A stretch of DNA of 64,000 bases from Azospirillaceae bacterium (GCA_028283825.1 JAPWJW010000004.1:128292-192291), one strand, 5' to 3'; positions 43,601-58,600 are shown, numbered from the stretch's first letter. Numbers and translations: made by a program. The notes: generated by a model not told the origin, from the letters alone.

Positions 43601-46600
43601 CGGTGTCGCCACCGATGGCGCCGCCGAACACGGCGTTGCCGGTGACGGCCAGGCTGGCCAGGCCGTCCAGGGTGCCGCCGATGCGGACGGTGGTGCCGGT
43701 CAGGGTGGTGTCGGCATCCAGCAGCCACGGCGCCGGTGTAGGCCTGCGTGCCGGTGGTGGTGACCACGCCGCCGCTGATCAGGCTATTGCCGCTGACCGA
43801 AAGGGTGGTCAGGGCCTGTTCCTGGCCCACCGCTTGGGCGAAGGCGGCATCGCCGGTGATGGCCAGGGCATGGGCGCCATCCACCGTGCCGATGAAGATG
43901 ATGCTGCTGCCCTTCAGCACCGTGTCGGTGGTCAGCACCAGGGACTCGCCATAGACCTGGCTGCCGGTGGTATCGACCGAACCGCCCGCCAGGCTCAAGG
44001 TGCCGGGTGCGTCGGTGGCCAGGCGGGCCGCCTTGACGGCGGCGTCGAAGACCGTGCCGCCGGCCGTGTTGACGGTCAGCGCCCCCAGGCGGGTGGTGCC
44101 GCCGACAGCACCGGTGAAGGTGGCGCCGCCGTCGCCGGCCGTGATGGTCAGCGCCTTGGCGCCGTCCAGCGTGGCGTTGAAGACGACGCCGCCCAGGGTG
44201 GTAAGGGTGGTGTCGGCGCCCAGGGTGACGGCACCGCCATAGATCTGGTTGTCGGCGGTGACGGCGCCGCCGTTCAGGGCGGTGGTGCCGCTGACCGTCA
44301 GGCTGGTCAGGGCATTGGTGCCACCGACAGTGCCGCCGAACACGGCGTTGCCGGTGACCGCCAGGGTCCTGGCGCCATCCAGCGTGCCGCTGAACGTCAC
44401 GATGCTGCCGGTCAGGCCGACGTTGGACGCCAGGGTGACCGCACCAAGGTAGGTCTGGGCGCCGGTGGTGCTGACATCGGCGGCGATGGTGTCGGTGCCG
44501 GTGACCGAGACGCTCTTCAGCGCCTTGGTGGCGCCCAGGGCGCCGCCGGCCGCCAGGTTGCCGACCACGGACAGCGACTGGCCGCCGACCGTCGTGGCAT
44601 CGACACCGCCCGTCAGGGTGACGGTGGTGGCGGTCAGGGTGGTGTCCGCCACCAGGGTAGCGGCCTCACCGTAGGTCTGCGCGCCGGTGGTGTCGACCGA
44701 ACCACCCAGCAGCTTCAGCGTGCCATCGGCATCGGTGGTGACGCTGGCCGCCTTGACGGCGCCGCCGAAGGTGGTGACGCCGCTGGTGTTCACCGTCAGG
44801 GCGCCCAGGCGATAGACGTTGCCCACCGTGCCGTTGAACGTCACATCGCCGGTACCGGCGGTGATGGTCAGGGCCTGGGGACCGTTCAAGGCGCCACCGA
44901 AGGTGACGGCGCCGTTGCTGGTGGTCAGCGTGGTGTCGACCAGCGCCTGGCTGCCACCCGAGTAGGTCTGGGCGCCGGTGGTGGTGATGCCGCCACCGAA
45001 GAACGAGGTGGAGCCGCTGACCGACAGGCTGGTCAGGGCGGTGGTGCCGCCCACGACGCCATAGAAGCTACCGGCACCGGCGATGGCCAGGGTATGGGCA
45101 CCATTCAACGTGCCGCTGAAGGTGACGGAGGTGCCGGTCAGGGTGGTGTCGGCGCCCAGGATAGCGGCCTGGCCATAGGACTGCGCGCCGGTGGTGTCGA
45201 TGCTGCCGCCGTTGATCGCCACCGTGCCACCGGCGTTGGTGCTGAGGTTGGCGGCCTTGACGGTGCTGGTGAAGGTGGTGGCGCCCGTGCTGTTGACCAT
45301 CAGGTCGCCCAAGCGGGTGGTGGCGCCCACGGCACCGGTGAAGGTGACGTTGGCCGCCCCGTTGCTGATGATCAGCGCCTTGGCGCCGTCCAGCGTGCTG
45401 GCGAAGACGATGTTGCCGCCGAAGGTGGTGAGGTTGGCGTCCGCCCCCAGCGTGACGGCACCGGTATAGGTCTGGCCACCGTTGGTCTTGACGCCGCCGC
45501 CGTTCAGGGCGGTGGTGCCGCTTACCGACAGGCTGGCCAATTGCGAACTTCCGCCCACGGCGCCGCCGAACACGGCGTTGCCGGTGACGACCGTCGCGTA
45601 CCCGCCGTCCAGCGTGCTGACGAAGCCGACGGTGCTGCCGGTCAGGGTCGTGTCGGCGGCCAGCGTGACGGCACCGGTGTAGGTCTGCGCACCGGTGGTG
45701 TTGACGGCACCGCCAACCAGCAGGGTGGCTCCCGAGACCGACAGGCTGGTCAGGGCGGTGGTGCCGCCCACGGCACCACCGAAGTCGGCGTCGCCGGTGA
45801 TGGTCAGCGCCTTGGCGCCGTCCAGCGTGCCGCCGAAGGTGACGCCGGTGCCCTTCAGGGTGGCCGCCGCCGTCAGGGTCGCGGCGTCATTGTAGATCTG
45901 GGTGCCGGTGGTGTCGACGCCGGCACCCAGGACCACGGTCCCGCCGGCATCGGTGGTGACGCTGGCCGCCTTCACCGCGCCGGAGAAGGTGGTGGTGCCG
46001 CTGGTGTTGACCGTCAGGTCGCCCAGGCGGGTGGTGTCGCCGATGGTGCTGGAGAAGGTGACGGCGCCCGAACCGTTGTTGATGATCAGGCCATGGGCGC
46101 CGTTCAGGGTGCCGCTGAACGAGACGACGGAGCCGGCCAGCGAGGTGGCAAGCGTGGTGTCGGCGCCCAGGGTTACGGCACCGTGGAAGGTCTGGTTGCC
46201 GACGGTGGAAATCGCGCCGCCATTCAGGGCCGCCGTGCCGCTGACATACAGGCTGGACAGGGCCGTCGTGCCACCCACGGGGCCGCCGAACGTGGCGTTG
46301 CCGACGACGGCCAGGACCTTATAGCCGTCCAAGGTGCCACTGAAGGTGACGCTGCTGCCCGTCAGGGTGGGGTTGGCGGCCAGGGTGACGGCACCGGTGT
46401 AGGTCTGCGTACCGGTGGTGGTGATGCCGCTGGCGTTGATGCGCGTCGTGCCGCTGACCGACAGGCTGGTCAGGGCCGTGCTGCCGCCGACGACGCCGTT
46501 GATGGCTGCATTGCCGGTGACGGCCAGGGTGTGGGCGCCGTTGACCGTACCGTTCAACGTGACGGTGCTGCCGGTCAGGGTGGTGTCGGCGCCCAGGGTG

Positions 46601-49600
46601 GCGGCGTCGCTGTAGGTCTGGGTGCCGGTGGTGTCGATCGAACCACCCGCCAGGCTGAGCGTGCCGGCCGCGTCGGTGGTCAGGCTGGCGGCCTTGACGG
46701 CGGCGTTGAAGGCGGTGGCGCCGCCGCTGGTGACCGTCAGGGCGCCCAGGCGGGTGGTGCCGCCGACGGCGCCGGCGAAGGTGACATTGCCCGTGCCGTT
46801 GCTGATGAGCAGCGCCTGGGCGCCGTTCACCGTGCTGCTGAACAGGACGGCGCCGTTGACGGTGCTGGTCAGGGTGGTGTCGGCACCCAGGGTGACGGCA
46901 CCGGTATAGGTCTGGCCGCCCGTCGTCGTCAGCGCGCCGCCGTTCAGGCCGGTTGTGCCGCTGACCGACAGGCTGGTCAGGGCGGTACCGGCGCCGACCG
47001 TGCCGCCGAAGGTGGCGTTGCCGGTGACGGCCAGGGCGTAGCCGCCGTTGACCGTGCCGGTGAAGGCGACGGTGCTGCCCGTCAGGGTGTCGTTGGCGCC
47101 CAACGTCACGGCACCGGTATAGGTCTGGGTGCCGGTGGTGGTGACATTGCCGGACAGGGCGCCGGTGCCGCTGACCGACAGGCTGGTCAGGGCCGTGGTG
47201 CCGCCGACGACGCCGTTGAGGACCGCGTTGCCGGCGACGGCCAGGGCATGGACGCCGTTGGTCGTGCCGTTCAGCGTGATGGTGGTGCCGGCCAGGGTTG
47301 TGTCGGCGCCCAGGGTGACGGCGTCGCTGTAGGTCTGGGTGGCGGTGGTGTCGACCGAGCCGCCGTTCAGGGCGGTGGTGCCGCCGGCGTTGGTGGCCAG
47401 GCTGGTGGCCTTCACCGCGCCGCCGAAGGTGGTGGCGCCGGTGCTGTTGACCGTCAGGGCGCCGGCGCGGGTGGTGGAACCAACCGCCCCGGTGAAGGTG
47501 ACGTTGCCCGAACCGGTGCCGACCGTCAGGTTGCCGGCACCGTCCACGGTACCGCTGAACAGCACGGCGCCGTTGGTGGTAGCCAGGGTGGTGCCGGTGC
47601 TGTTCGCCAGGGTGACGGCGCCGGTGTAGGTCTGGCCGCCCGTGGTGGTGACGCCATCGGTGCCCAGGGTGGTGGCACCGCTGACCGACAGGCTGGTCAG
47701 CGCCGTGGTGGCGCCGACGGTGCCTTCCAGGTCGGCGTTGCCGGTGACGATCAGGACATGGGCGCCGTTGACGGTGCCGTCCAGCGTGACGGTGCTGCCG
47801 ACCAGCGTGGTGTCACCGGCCAGGGTCAGGGCGCCGCTGTAGGTCTGGGTGCCGGCGGTGGTGGTGGTGCCGGTCAGGCTGGCGGTACCGCTGACCGACA
47901 GGTTCTTCAGGCGGGTGACAGCACCGAAGGCGCCGCTGGTGCCCAGGTTGCCGACGATGGACAGCGACTGCTGGCCATCGGTCGTGCCGTTGGCACCGTT
48001 GGTCAGGGTGAGGGTGGTACCGGTCAGGGTCGTGTCGCCGGCGATGGTGACGGCGCCGGTATAGGTCTGGGTACCGGTGGTGGTGACGTCGCCCGACAGG
48101 CTGCTGGTCCCGCTGACCGACAGGCTGGTCAGGGTGGTGGTGCCGCCGATCACACCGCTGAAGCCGGCGTTGCCCACGATGGACAGGGTGTGGGCGCCGT
48201 TCAGCGTGCCGCTGAAGGTGATGGTGGTGCCGGTCAGGACGGCATTGGCGCCCAGGGTGACGTCGCCGCTGTAGGTCTGGGTGCCGGCGGTGGTGACGCT
48301 GCCCGACAGGGTTTCCGCACCCGTGACCGACACGTTGTTCAGGCGGTGGGTGGCGCCCAGGGTGCCGGTCACCAGGTTGCCCGCGACCGTCAGCGACTGG
48401 GCATCATTGGTCGTACCGTCCGCACCGCCCGTCAGGGTGATGGTGCCGCCGGTCAGGGTGGTGGTGGCCGCCGACAGGGTGGCCAGGCCGGTGTAGGTCT
48501 GGTCGCCGGTGGTGGTGATGGCGCTGGCGAGGTTGCTGGTGCCGGAAACCGACAGGCTGGACAGGGCGGTGGTGCCGCCGACGATGCCGGCGAAGGTGGT
48601 GGCGCCGGTGCCGTTGGCGATGATCAGCGCCTGGGCGCCGTTGACCGTGCTGCTGAACAGGACGGTGTTGTTGCCGGTGCTGGTCAGGGTGGTGTCCGCA
48701 CCCAAGGTGACGGCGCCGGTGTAGGCCTGCGAGCCGGTGGTCTTCACCGCACCGCCGTTCAGGCCGGCCGTGCCGCTGACCGACAGGCTGGTCAGTGCGT
48801 TGGTGGTGCCGACGGCGTCGGCGAAGGTGGCGTTGCCGACGATGGCCAGGGTGTGGCCGCCGTTCACCGTGCCGCTGAAGGCGACGGTGCTGCCGGTCAG
48901 GATGTCGTTGGCCGCCACGGTAACGGCCCCGGTGTAGGTCTGGGTGCCGGTGGTGGTGACGTTCTTCGACAGTGTGCTGGTGCCGCTGACCGACAGGCTG
49001 GACAGGGCGGTGGTGCCGCCGACGATGCCGCTGAGGGTCGCGTTGCCGGTGATGGTCAGCTTGTGCGCGCCGTCCACCGTGCTGCTGAGCGTGACATTGC
49101 TGCCCGTCAGCGTGGTGTCGGCGGTCAGGCTGACGGCCTCGCCATAGGCCTGGGAACCGGTGGTGTTGATGCTGCCGGTGTTCAGCGCCAGCGTGCCGAC
49201 GCTGTCGGTGTAGACGGAACCGGCCGTGACGGCGGCGTCGAAGGTGGTGGCGCCGCCGCTGTAGATTTGCAGGGCGCCGGTGCGGGTGGTGCCGCCCACG
49301 ATGCCGCTGAAGGTGACGTTGCCGGTGCCGGCGTTGATAGTCAGGGCATCGCTGGACGACAGGGCGTCGCCGTTACCGTCGACCGTGCCGCCGAACAGGA
49401 CGGCGCTGTTGGTGGTGTTGAGGGCGGTGACGCCGGTGCTGCGCGCCAGGGTGACGGCACCGGTGTAGGTCTGGGTGCCCGTGGTGGTGATGGCCGAACC
49501 GCTGAGGACGCTGGCGCCGCTGACCGACAGGCTGGTCAGGGCGGTGGTGCCGCCGATGGTGCCTTCCAGGGCGGCGTCACCGGTGATGACCAGGACATGG

Positions 49601-52600
49601 CCGCCGTTGACCGTGCTGACCAGGGTGATGGTGGTGCCGACCAGCGTGGTGTCGCCGGCCAGGGTCACCGCCCCGCCATAGGTCTGCGTGCCGGCCGTGG
49701 TGGTGGTGCCGGTCAGGCTGGCGGTGCCGCTGATCGACAGGTTCTTCAGGTGGGTGACGGCACCGAAGGCGCCGCTGGTGCCCAAATTGCCGACGATGGA
49801 CAGCGACTGCTGGCCCGCCGTGGTGCCGTTGGCACCGTTGGTCAGGGTGACGGTGGTGCCGGTCAGGGTGGTGTCGTCCGCCAGGGTCACCGCACCGGTG
49901 TAGGTCTGGATGCCGGTGGTGGTGACCGAGGCGGCGTCCAGGGCGGTGGTACCGCTGACCGACAGGCTGGTCAGGGCGGTGGTGCCGCCCACGGTGCCGT
50001 CGAAGGCGGCGTTGCCGGTGATGGTCAGCGCGCGGGCACCGTCCAGCGTGCCGCTGAACGTCACGGTGCTGCCGGTCAGGGTGTCCGTGCCCGTCAGGGT
50101 GGCCGCACCGGTGTAGGTCTGGGTGCCGGTGGTGCTGACGCTGGCGCCCAGGCTGCTGGATCCTGTGACCGACAGGCCGCTCAGCGCCTTGGTGCCGCCC
50201 AGGACGCTGGTGGTGACCAGGTTGCCGTCGATGGTCAGGCCCTGGGCGCCGGCGGTGGTGGCGTCCACCAGGTTGACGGTGATGGTGCCGCCCGACAGCG
50301 TGGTGTTCGTCGTCAGGATGAGGTTGTCGGTGTAGCCCTGGTTGCCCGTGGTGTCGACCGAGCCGCCGGACATCGTGACGGTGCCCAGGCTGCCGCTGCC
50401 GGCGTTCATCGTGACGCTGGCCGCCTTGACGGCGGCGTCGACGATGGTGGAACCGCTGTTGCTGACGGTCAGCGCGCCGACGCGGGTGGTGGCACCCACT
50501 GCACCCGTCAGGGTGACGGTGGCGTTGCCGCTGTTGATGGTCAGGGCATGGGCGCCATCGATGGTGGAGCTGAAAGTCACCGCCTTGGAAACGGTGGTGA
50601 CCGCGGTGTCGCCGCCCAGGGTCACGGCGCTGTTGAAGGCGATGGTGCCGGTGCCGGTGGTGCTGTAGGTGCCGTTCAGCGTGGTGGCGCCGGTGTAGGA
50701 CTGGTCGCCGGTGCTGGTGACGCCGGCGGTGCTGATGCTGCCGCCAGTGGCCGTCAGGCCGGCCAGGCCGGATGCTGCCCCACCCAGGGTGATGGCGCCC
50801 GTGCCGGACGTCAGGGTCAGGGCATGGCTGCCACCGGTCAGGGCGCCGGTGATGCCGATGGCGCCGTTGCTGCCGCTGGTGTCGATGGTGCGGGTGCCGG
50901 TGCCGCCCAGGGTCAGGCCGCCGGTGACGGTGACGGCGCTGGCCGTCAGGTCGCCGGTGATGGTGGTGGCGCCGGTGTAGTGCTGGGCGCCGCTGGTGCT
51001 CATGCCGCCGACGCTGATGGTCGTGGCCGTGGCGTCCAGGCTGGCGGCGGTCATGCTGCCGCTGACGCTGATGGCGCCGCCGCTGTTGGTCAGGGTGACG
51101 GCGTGGCCGTTGCCGGCGGTGATGCCGCCGGTGGAGGTCAGCGTGGTGCCGGACCCGCCGCCGGTGATGGACACAACGCCGTCAGCCGTGGTCAATCCTG
51201 CCAGCGACAGGGTGCCGGGCGCCGACAGGTAGATGCCGTAGTCGCCGGTGCCGTTGGCCAACACCGTGCCCGTCACATTGGCGGACAGGGTGGCGGCGGT
51301 GGCGACCAGGGCCTGGCTGGCGCTGCCGATGGCCTTCAGGCTGGTCAGGTTCAGCGTGCCGGCGGTGACGGCGGAACCGCCTTCACCCACCAGGGCGCCG
51401 GTGGTGGCGGTCAGGTTGACCGTGCCGGTGCTGGTGGCGTTGATGCCGCCGCTGCCCACCGTCAGGTCACCGGTGCTGGCCGTAAGGCTGACGGTGGAAC
51501 CGGCCGCCGTGGCGTTGACCGCCGTGGTGGTGAAGCCGACATCGTTGGTGAAGGTGATGTTGCCCTTGGCCGTGGCCAGGGTCAGGCCCGACAGGCTGCC
51601 GGTGTTGCTGACCGTCAGGTTGGCGGCCGTGGTGGTGCCCGTCAGTTCCGCGTCCAGCGCGCCCACCGTGGTGGTCAGGGTGGTGCTGCCGCCGGCGGCA
51701 CCGCTGATGAACTTCAGGCTGTCGGCGCTGATGGTGATGGCGCGCGGCGTGACGCCGGCGGCCACGATGTCGGTGGTGCCCTTCAGGTACAGGTCGCCCT
51801 GGGTGGAAACCCCGCCCGAGGCCAGGGTCAGCGTGCCGCCGGCCAGCAGGGCCAGGTCGCCCGTGCCCACGTTGGGCAGGCCGCTGCTGGCGTCGATGTT
51901 GCCGGTGGCCTGCAGGTAGGCGGACCCGTTGGTGCCCAGGGTGACGACGGTGCCGGTGCCCAGCGTCAGGTTGCCCGTCTGCTTGACGTTGATGACGCTG
52001 CCGGCGTCGGTGGCCGACAGGGCGGTCAGGGTGCCGACTGCCGTGACGATGGGGGCGCCCGCACCGGTGGTGAAGTTGGTCAGCGTGCCGATGCCGGTCT
52101 TGGACGACAGGCTGGCGCTGTAGGCGGTGACGTTGGTGCTGCTGCCGCTGGCGGCCAGGATGGCGCCGGTGGTAGCCGTCAGGGTGACGGTGCCGCCGGC
52201 GGTACCGGTGCTGACGGTGCCCACGGTCAGGTCGCCGCTGGCGTCCGTGACGGTGATGTTGGCGCCGATGTTGGAGGCGGGGGTCGCGGTCACGCTGGTC
52301 AGCGTGGTCGGACCGGCGGTGGTGATGACGGTGTCGCCCAGGGTCGTGCGGGAACTGATCGTCACGCCGTTGGTGTTGTTGTCATCGACATGGACGCCGG
52401 CACCGGAACCCCCGGTCAGGCTCAAGGTATTGGCGGTGGTCTGGACGGCGCGCGTGGAGGTGCCGATGCCGCTCTGGGTGGCCAGCGTGACGGTGTTGCC
52501 GATGATGCGGGTCAGGTCCGACCCGTCATCCAGGATGACGCCGCCCGTGCTGCTGGCCGTGATGTTCACATTGCCGGTGCCGGCGTCGACGTTGCCGGCA

Positions 52601-55600
52601 TAAACGGTGTAGCCGCCGGTGCTGACGGTGATGTTGCCGCCATCCGACAGGATGTTGCCCAGATAGATGGTGCCGTTGTTGGCGATGGTGATGTTGCCGC
52701 CGCCGGTGGACACGTAGGCCAGCGTGCTGGCGGCCGCGGGCGCCAGGTAAATGTTACCCGCCGTGGTGACGGCGTTCACGCGCTGGCCGACCAGGTTCAG
52801 GCCCAAAACGCTGCTGGACCCGATGCCGGTCGCGGCATTGACGGAGATGCCGAAGGCGCTGACCTCGTTGCTCAGGCTGGGCGAATTTTGCGACAGCACG
52901 CTGCCGGTCAGGGCCGACAGGGTGATCTGGCCCTGGGTGGTGCCGGCGGTGACGGCGCCGCCCAAGGTCAGGTTGCCGCTGCTGACGACGACGGAGATGC
53001 CGTCGCCCGAATTGTCGGTGCTGGAGGTGGCGCTGCTCAGCAGCAGGGAACCGGCCGAGGTGACGCTGGTGTAGCCGTCGGCGGTGGAGGTGGTGAGGCC
53101 GCCGGTCATGGCACCGGTGCTGTTGATGTAGATGTCGCCGGTGCCGGTGACCGTGGCGCTGACGATGCTGCTGGGGGCGGAGATCTGCAGGGCGTCATCG
53201 GCGCTGCCGATGCCGGTGCCGGCTGTCAGGGAGATGGTGCTGCGGCCGGTGCTGGTCAGCGCACCGTCGCCGCCCAGGATGGCGCCGCCCGTGATGACCG
53301 TCAGGTTGGAGGTGGCGCCGAAGCTGACGCTGCCCAGGGTCACATCGACGTTCGAATTGGTCGACACCTCCAGCCCGCCGGTGGTGCTGACGTTGGACAG
53401 GTTGATGTCGCTGGTCGGCGTGATGTAGATGCCGCCGGTCCCGGCGCTGGCCGTGATGTCGGTGGCGGAGATGCCCAGCAGGAAGTCCAGGTTGCCGATG
53501 CTGCTGGCCGTGCCGCCGGCGGCCATCACCAGCGAACCGGTGGTGATGGCGGACGACGTGCCGGTCGCGAGGATGGAACCGCTGCCGGTGGCCGGGGTCA
53601 CCGTCAGGTCGACGCTGCCGGTGCTGCCCACGTTGATGGTGCCCACCGCCACGTTGTGGTTGGTGTTCAGCGTGAAATCCAGGCCCGACTGGGCCAGGTT
53701 GGTGATGGTCGTGGTGGTGGCGCTGTCCGTGATGCTGGTGGTCAGGCCGGTCGCGGCCAGGCTGATGGTGCCGCCGCTGCTGTAGTCGCCGCTATCCGCC
53801 GTGCGGTTCAGCGTCAGGCTGGTCAGCGTGGCCGTGTCGCTGACGTAGACGTTCTTGGTGCCGGTCAGCGTCAGGACCTGGGTCGCCACGTTGACGGCGG
53901 TGCCCGAGGCGCCGATGGAATGGCCCGTGCTGTCGATGGCCGTCACCAGGCTGACGCTGCTACCGGTGATCAGGTTGCCGGTGCTGGTGCCGGTGATGTC
54001 GCCGGCCCCGGCGGTGATGGTGACCGTGCCCGTACCGGCATTGACGGTGCCGACCGAAACGCCGCCGTTGTTGGCGGTCAGCGTCACGTCGCCGGCGGCG
54101 GTGATGCTGCTGGCGATCAGGCTGCCGCTGCTGTTGGTTTCCGTGATGTTGACGCTGCCGCTGGCGCCGTTGGCGGCATGGGCGGTGGCGGTCACGGTGG
54201 TGGCGGCACCGTTGGCGTAGGTCGTGATGGCGCTGACGTTGCCGATGGAGCCCTGCGCCGTCAGGGTGACGGACGTGGTGTAGCTCAGCGAGCCGCTGAG
54301 GATGGAGCCGCCTTCGTTATCCACGGTCAGGGCGTGGCCGTTCAGGTCGATGCTGCCCAGCGCGATGTCGCCGGCACTGTTGTACAGCGTGACGTCGCCA
54401 TCAGCCGTCAGGCCCTTCAGCGCCGCGGAGGCGGAGAAGCCCAGCGACATGCCGCCGTTGGGGGAGTAGGCCGACAGCGTGTTGACCTGGGCGTCGATCT
54501 CGTTGCCCGTGCCGCTGGTGCCGATGTTGCCGTTGCTGGCATCCAAGGTCAGGGACGCGGCCGTGATCTGGGTGGTGGCGTCGCCATCGCCCTTGATGTC
54601 GCCGTCGGTGGTGTACAGCTGGGCCGTGCCGGTGGTGCCCAGGTTGATGGTGCCGACCGTCATGGTCTTGTCGCTGGTGAGGCTCAGCGCCAGGCCAGTG
54701 GTGTCGGTGATGTTGGTGATGACCGGGCCGGTGCCGTCGTCGGTCATGTTCAGCGCCAGTCCGACCGAGGTGATGTCGTAGGTGCTGGCGTTGGCCGTCG
54801 GATGGCGGCTGTAGATCGACAGGTCGTCGATATGAACGTCGGAGTTCAGGTAGACGCTGCCGCTGGTGTCCAGGTTGACGGCCGGGCTGCTGATGTTCAG
54901 CGTCGTGCCGCTGACGCCCACGCTGCCGCCGTTGTTGGCGGTCATCAGGGTGGTTTCGGCGGCGGTGATGTGGTTGCTGCCATCGGTGCCGACGATGTCG
55001 TGCTGGCTGGTCAGCGACACCAGGCCGCCGACCAGCGCGCCCGTGGCGCGGGTGTCGATGGTGCCGATTTCCAGGCTGTGCTGGGTATAGGCGGTGAAGT
55101 TGATGCCGGTGCTGTCGGACACCTGGTCGATGTGGGTGTAGGTGCCGTCATCCCCGCCGGCGAAGGTCAGGCCGGTGGCGGTGATGGCGAAGACGCCGCC
55201 GGTGGCGCCGGTCTGCGTCGTCGTCAGCGACAGCGCGGACAGATCCAGGGTGTTGTCGACATAGATGTCGGCGCCGGTGCTGACACCCAGGGACAGGGCC
55301 GTGGTCTGGATGTGCGTGCCGGCCGTGCCGATGGAGCCATGGGCCGTCAGGTTGACTGTGTCGCCGGTCACCATCTCGCCCGTCGCGGCTGTCAGGTTGC
55401 CGGCGCTGCTGGTGATGGCGACCGTGCGGCCCATCTGGCCGTTCACGGTGCCGATGACGACGTCCTTGTCACCGGTGAAGCTGAAGTCCAGGCCGCTGGT
55501 GTCCACCACGTTGACCAGGTCGAACTGGCTGCCCGTGTCGGTCACGTCGAACACCAGGTGCGGCGCCGTGATGGATAGGGTGTTGGACTGGCTCAGGACA

Positions 55601-58600
55601 TGGTGATCGGTGACGGCCAGGGAATAGAGGTCGGACGTGGCATCCACATAGATGTCGTTGCCGCTGTCCAGGGTCAGATTCTGGGCATCGACCGCCAGGT
55701 GCGCGCCGGCCGTGCCGATGGAACCACCGGTGGCGGTCAGCTCCAGCGTGGGCGCCGTGACCACACCGCCAGCGGAGGTGATGGCGCCGGAGGTGATGAT
55801 CCTGGCCGACAGGCCGGCCGTCAGGTCGCCCAGCGCCAGGTCGCCGGTGTTGGACAGGTAGATGCTGCCGCCGGTGACCTTGCCCGTGCTGGCGTAGGTG
55901 CTGACAATGGTGCCCGACAGGCTGCTGGCCGTGGTCAGGAAGGGGTCGGTGCCGTCGTTGTAGACGCTGACGCCCGTGGCGTTCAGCGTCAGGGCGCCGG
56001 TGGTGATGCGCGACGCGCTGGTCTGGGCCTGGATGGCACCGGTGGTGGTCAGGCTGACGGATCCCGTGCCGACCCCGGTGGAGATGCTGCCGACGGTGAT
56101 CAGCGCGTTGCTGGTCAGCGCGAAGTCCACCGTGCCGCTGTTGACGGTGAAGTTGCTGATCTGCAGGCCGTAGTTGCCGCTGTTGCTGTAGCTCAGGCTG
56201 TCGGTGATGTTGGTGGCGGTGATGCCGTAGCTGGCGGTCGCCGTGCCGGACTGCTTGAGGATGTTGCTGATCGTCAGCGACGACAGCGCGCCGCTGTCGG
56301 CGACATAGATGTTGCCGGAGGACGCCACGGACAGGTTGGCGGTGTTCACGCCGATGGCGGCGCCGCTGCTGCCGACGACGGCATTGGTGGCCGTGGCCGA
56401 CAGGCCGACGCTGCCGGCGGTCAGCGTGGTGCTGGCGGCGGCGGAGATGGACCCGCCGGCCGTCAGCGAAATCGAGCCGGTGGTGCCGGCGTTGAAGTTG
56501 TTGGCGACCTGGATGGCGCGGTCGCTGGTGTAGCTGAGGTTCAGCGCCGAGTGGCCGTTGCGGATGGCGAAGTTGACGCCGTTGCTGAACAGCTGCGTCG
56601 CGCCGTCGGTGATGGTCAGCGCGCCGCTGAAGTTCTGGGCGGTGATGGCGATCGCATTGTCGGTGTCGGAACCGGGATGCTTGTTGACGATCGCCAGGTT
56701 GGTCAGATCGAGGTCATCCTCGATGTAGACCGAACCCACGGAATTGATGGTCAGCGTGCCGGTGGTCAGCACCAGGGCGTTACCGCTGGCGCCGATGTTG
56801 CCGTAGGCGGTGCCGGCGTTCTCGGTGGTCAGGGTGATGGGGCCGTTGGAGGACTGGATGCCGCCGTAGCCGGACATCATCGTGATGTTGGCGGTGGCGC
56901 CGTCAACCGTCAGCGAAACGTCGTTCAGGGTGGAAATGGTGCCAACCGCCAGGCTCTGCTTGGTGTAGAGGCTGAAGGTGTCGAGGTCGCCGATGCCGCC
57001 GGTGGTGTGTCCGGCGCGCAGGACCGTCAGGACGCCGCCGGTGCTGGACAGCAGATAGGTCTGGGTGGGGGCGGTCAGGCGGTAGGTGCCGGAGGTGCCG
57101 TTGATGTTCAACGCCAGCGCCGTCAGCGCGGTGTCGTCCTTCACATAGAAATTGGCGGCCGTGCCCACGGTCAGGCTGGTGACGCCGGACAGGTCGATCC
57201 ACTGGGAGGTGTCGCTGTCGCTGGTCCCGGCCACGCCGACGGACCCGGTGCCCGAGGTCAGCGAGACGGTGTCGGCCGTGATGTGGGTGGTGGCATCGCC
57301 GTCATCGACGATGCTGCCGGCCTTGGCGGTGATGGAAACGCTGTCGGCGGTGATGGCGCCGGCGACGAAATTGCCCGAGCCCACAGTGATGGCCAGGGCG
57401 CCGCTGCCCGTGTCCACACTGGTGAGGGTGGCCGTGCCGCCGGAGGTCAGCGTGGCGGCCCCGCCGCCGGTGCTCAGGCTGGTGACGGTCAGGGTGCCGC
57501 TGCCGCCGCTGGTGAGGGTGGCGGCACCGCCGCCGGTGGCCGCACTGCCCACGGTCAGGGCGCCGCTGGTGGTGGCGAGAGCCAGCGACCCGCCGGCGGT
57601 GATGATGCCGTAGCCGTCGGTGGCATCGTTGCCGACAACGGGGCCCAGCACGGTGACGGCATGGCTGCCGGTGAAGGTCAGGTTCAGCGCGGACGTGGCG
57701 GTCAGCTGCGTCACGGTGAACAGGGCGCCGCTGTCGTTGACATTGAACGCCGAGATGTTGCCGGCGCTGATGTTGAAGCTGTTGAGGGCGCTGGTGCTGG
57801 TGCTGGCCAGCGTCAGGTTCGACAGGGCGGCGGTATCCGCGACGTCGATGCTGCCCTGCGAGGTGATCGTCAGGTCGGCGGTGGTGACCGACAGCGCGTT
57901 GGCGCTGCTGCCGACGCTGCCGCCCGTGGCCGTCAGGACCACGGCGCCGGCGGTGGTGCCGGTGGCGGCGTTGCCGTCATCCAGGATGCTGCCGCTGGTG
58001 CTGACGATGCCGACCGTGCCGCCGGCGCTCAGCGTGCCCAGCGTCACGCCGGCACTGGCGGTGACGGCGATGTCGCCCGAGGCCGACAGGCTGTTCAGCG
58101 TGAGGCCGGTGCCGGTGGTGCTGACCTGGATGTCGCCGGCCGAGGCCGTGGCGTTCAGCGTGGCGCCACTGCCGCTGATCAGGATGGGGGCGCCGCTGGC
58201 GCCGATGCCGCCCGAGGCCTGCAAGGTCACGGTGCCGTTGGTCCCCACCGTCAGGGTCTGGTAGACGGGCGTGGAGCTGTAGGCGGAGCTGATGTCCGGA
58301 TCGGTGATGGATCCGGCATCCGCGATCAGGGTGATGGCCTGGCCCGTGGTGCTGAGGGCGCCCACCTGCAGGTCGCCCTGCTTTGCCTCGATCACCATGT
58401 TGCCGGAGTTGTATGAGCCCGTGTTGACGACGACCGTGTTGGTCGCGCTGTCCACCGGCATGGACACGACGACATGGGTGCCGCCGTTGGCGGCGGCCAC
58501 GGTCAGGTCGCCGGTGGCCACGGTCAGCGCCGTGTCGCTGGTGCCCAGGCTGGAGCTCTGGCTGCCCACCGCCGACAGGGTGATGCTGCCGGCCAGCACC

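Noticed and set aside
41600-51010. CRISPR-like or satellite tandem array
   Set aside because: The periodic DNA repeats of about 200-230 bp are in frame, diverged and encode beta-rich protein; no short identical repeats with unique spacers.
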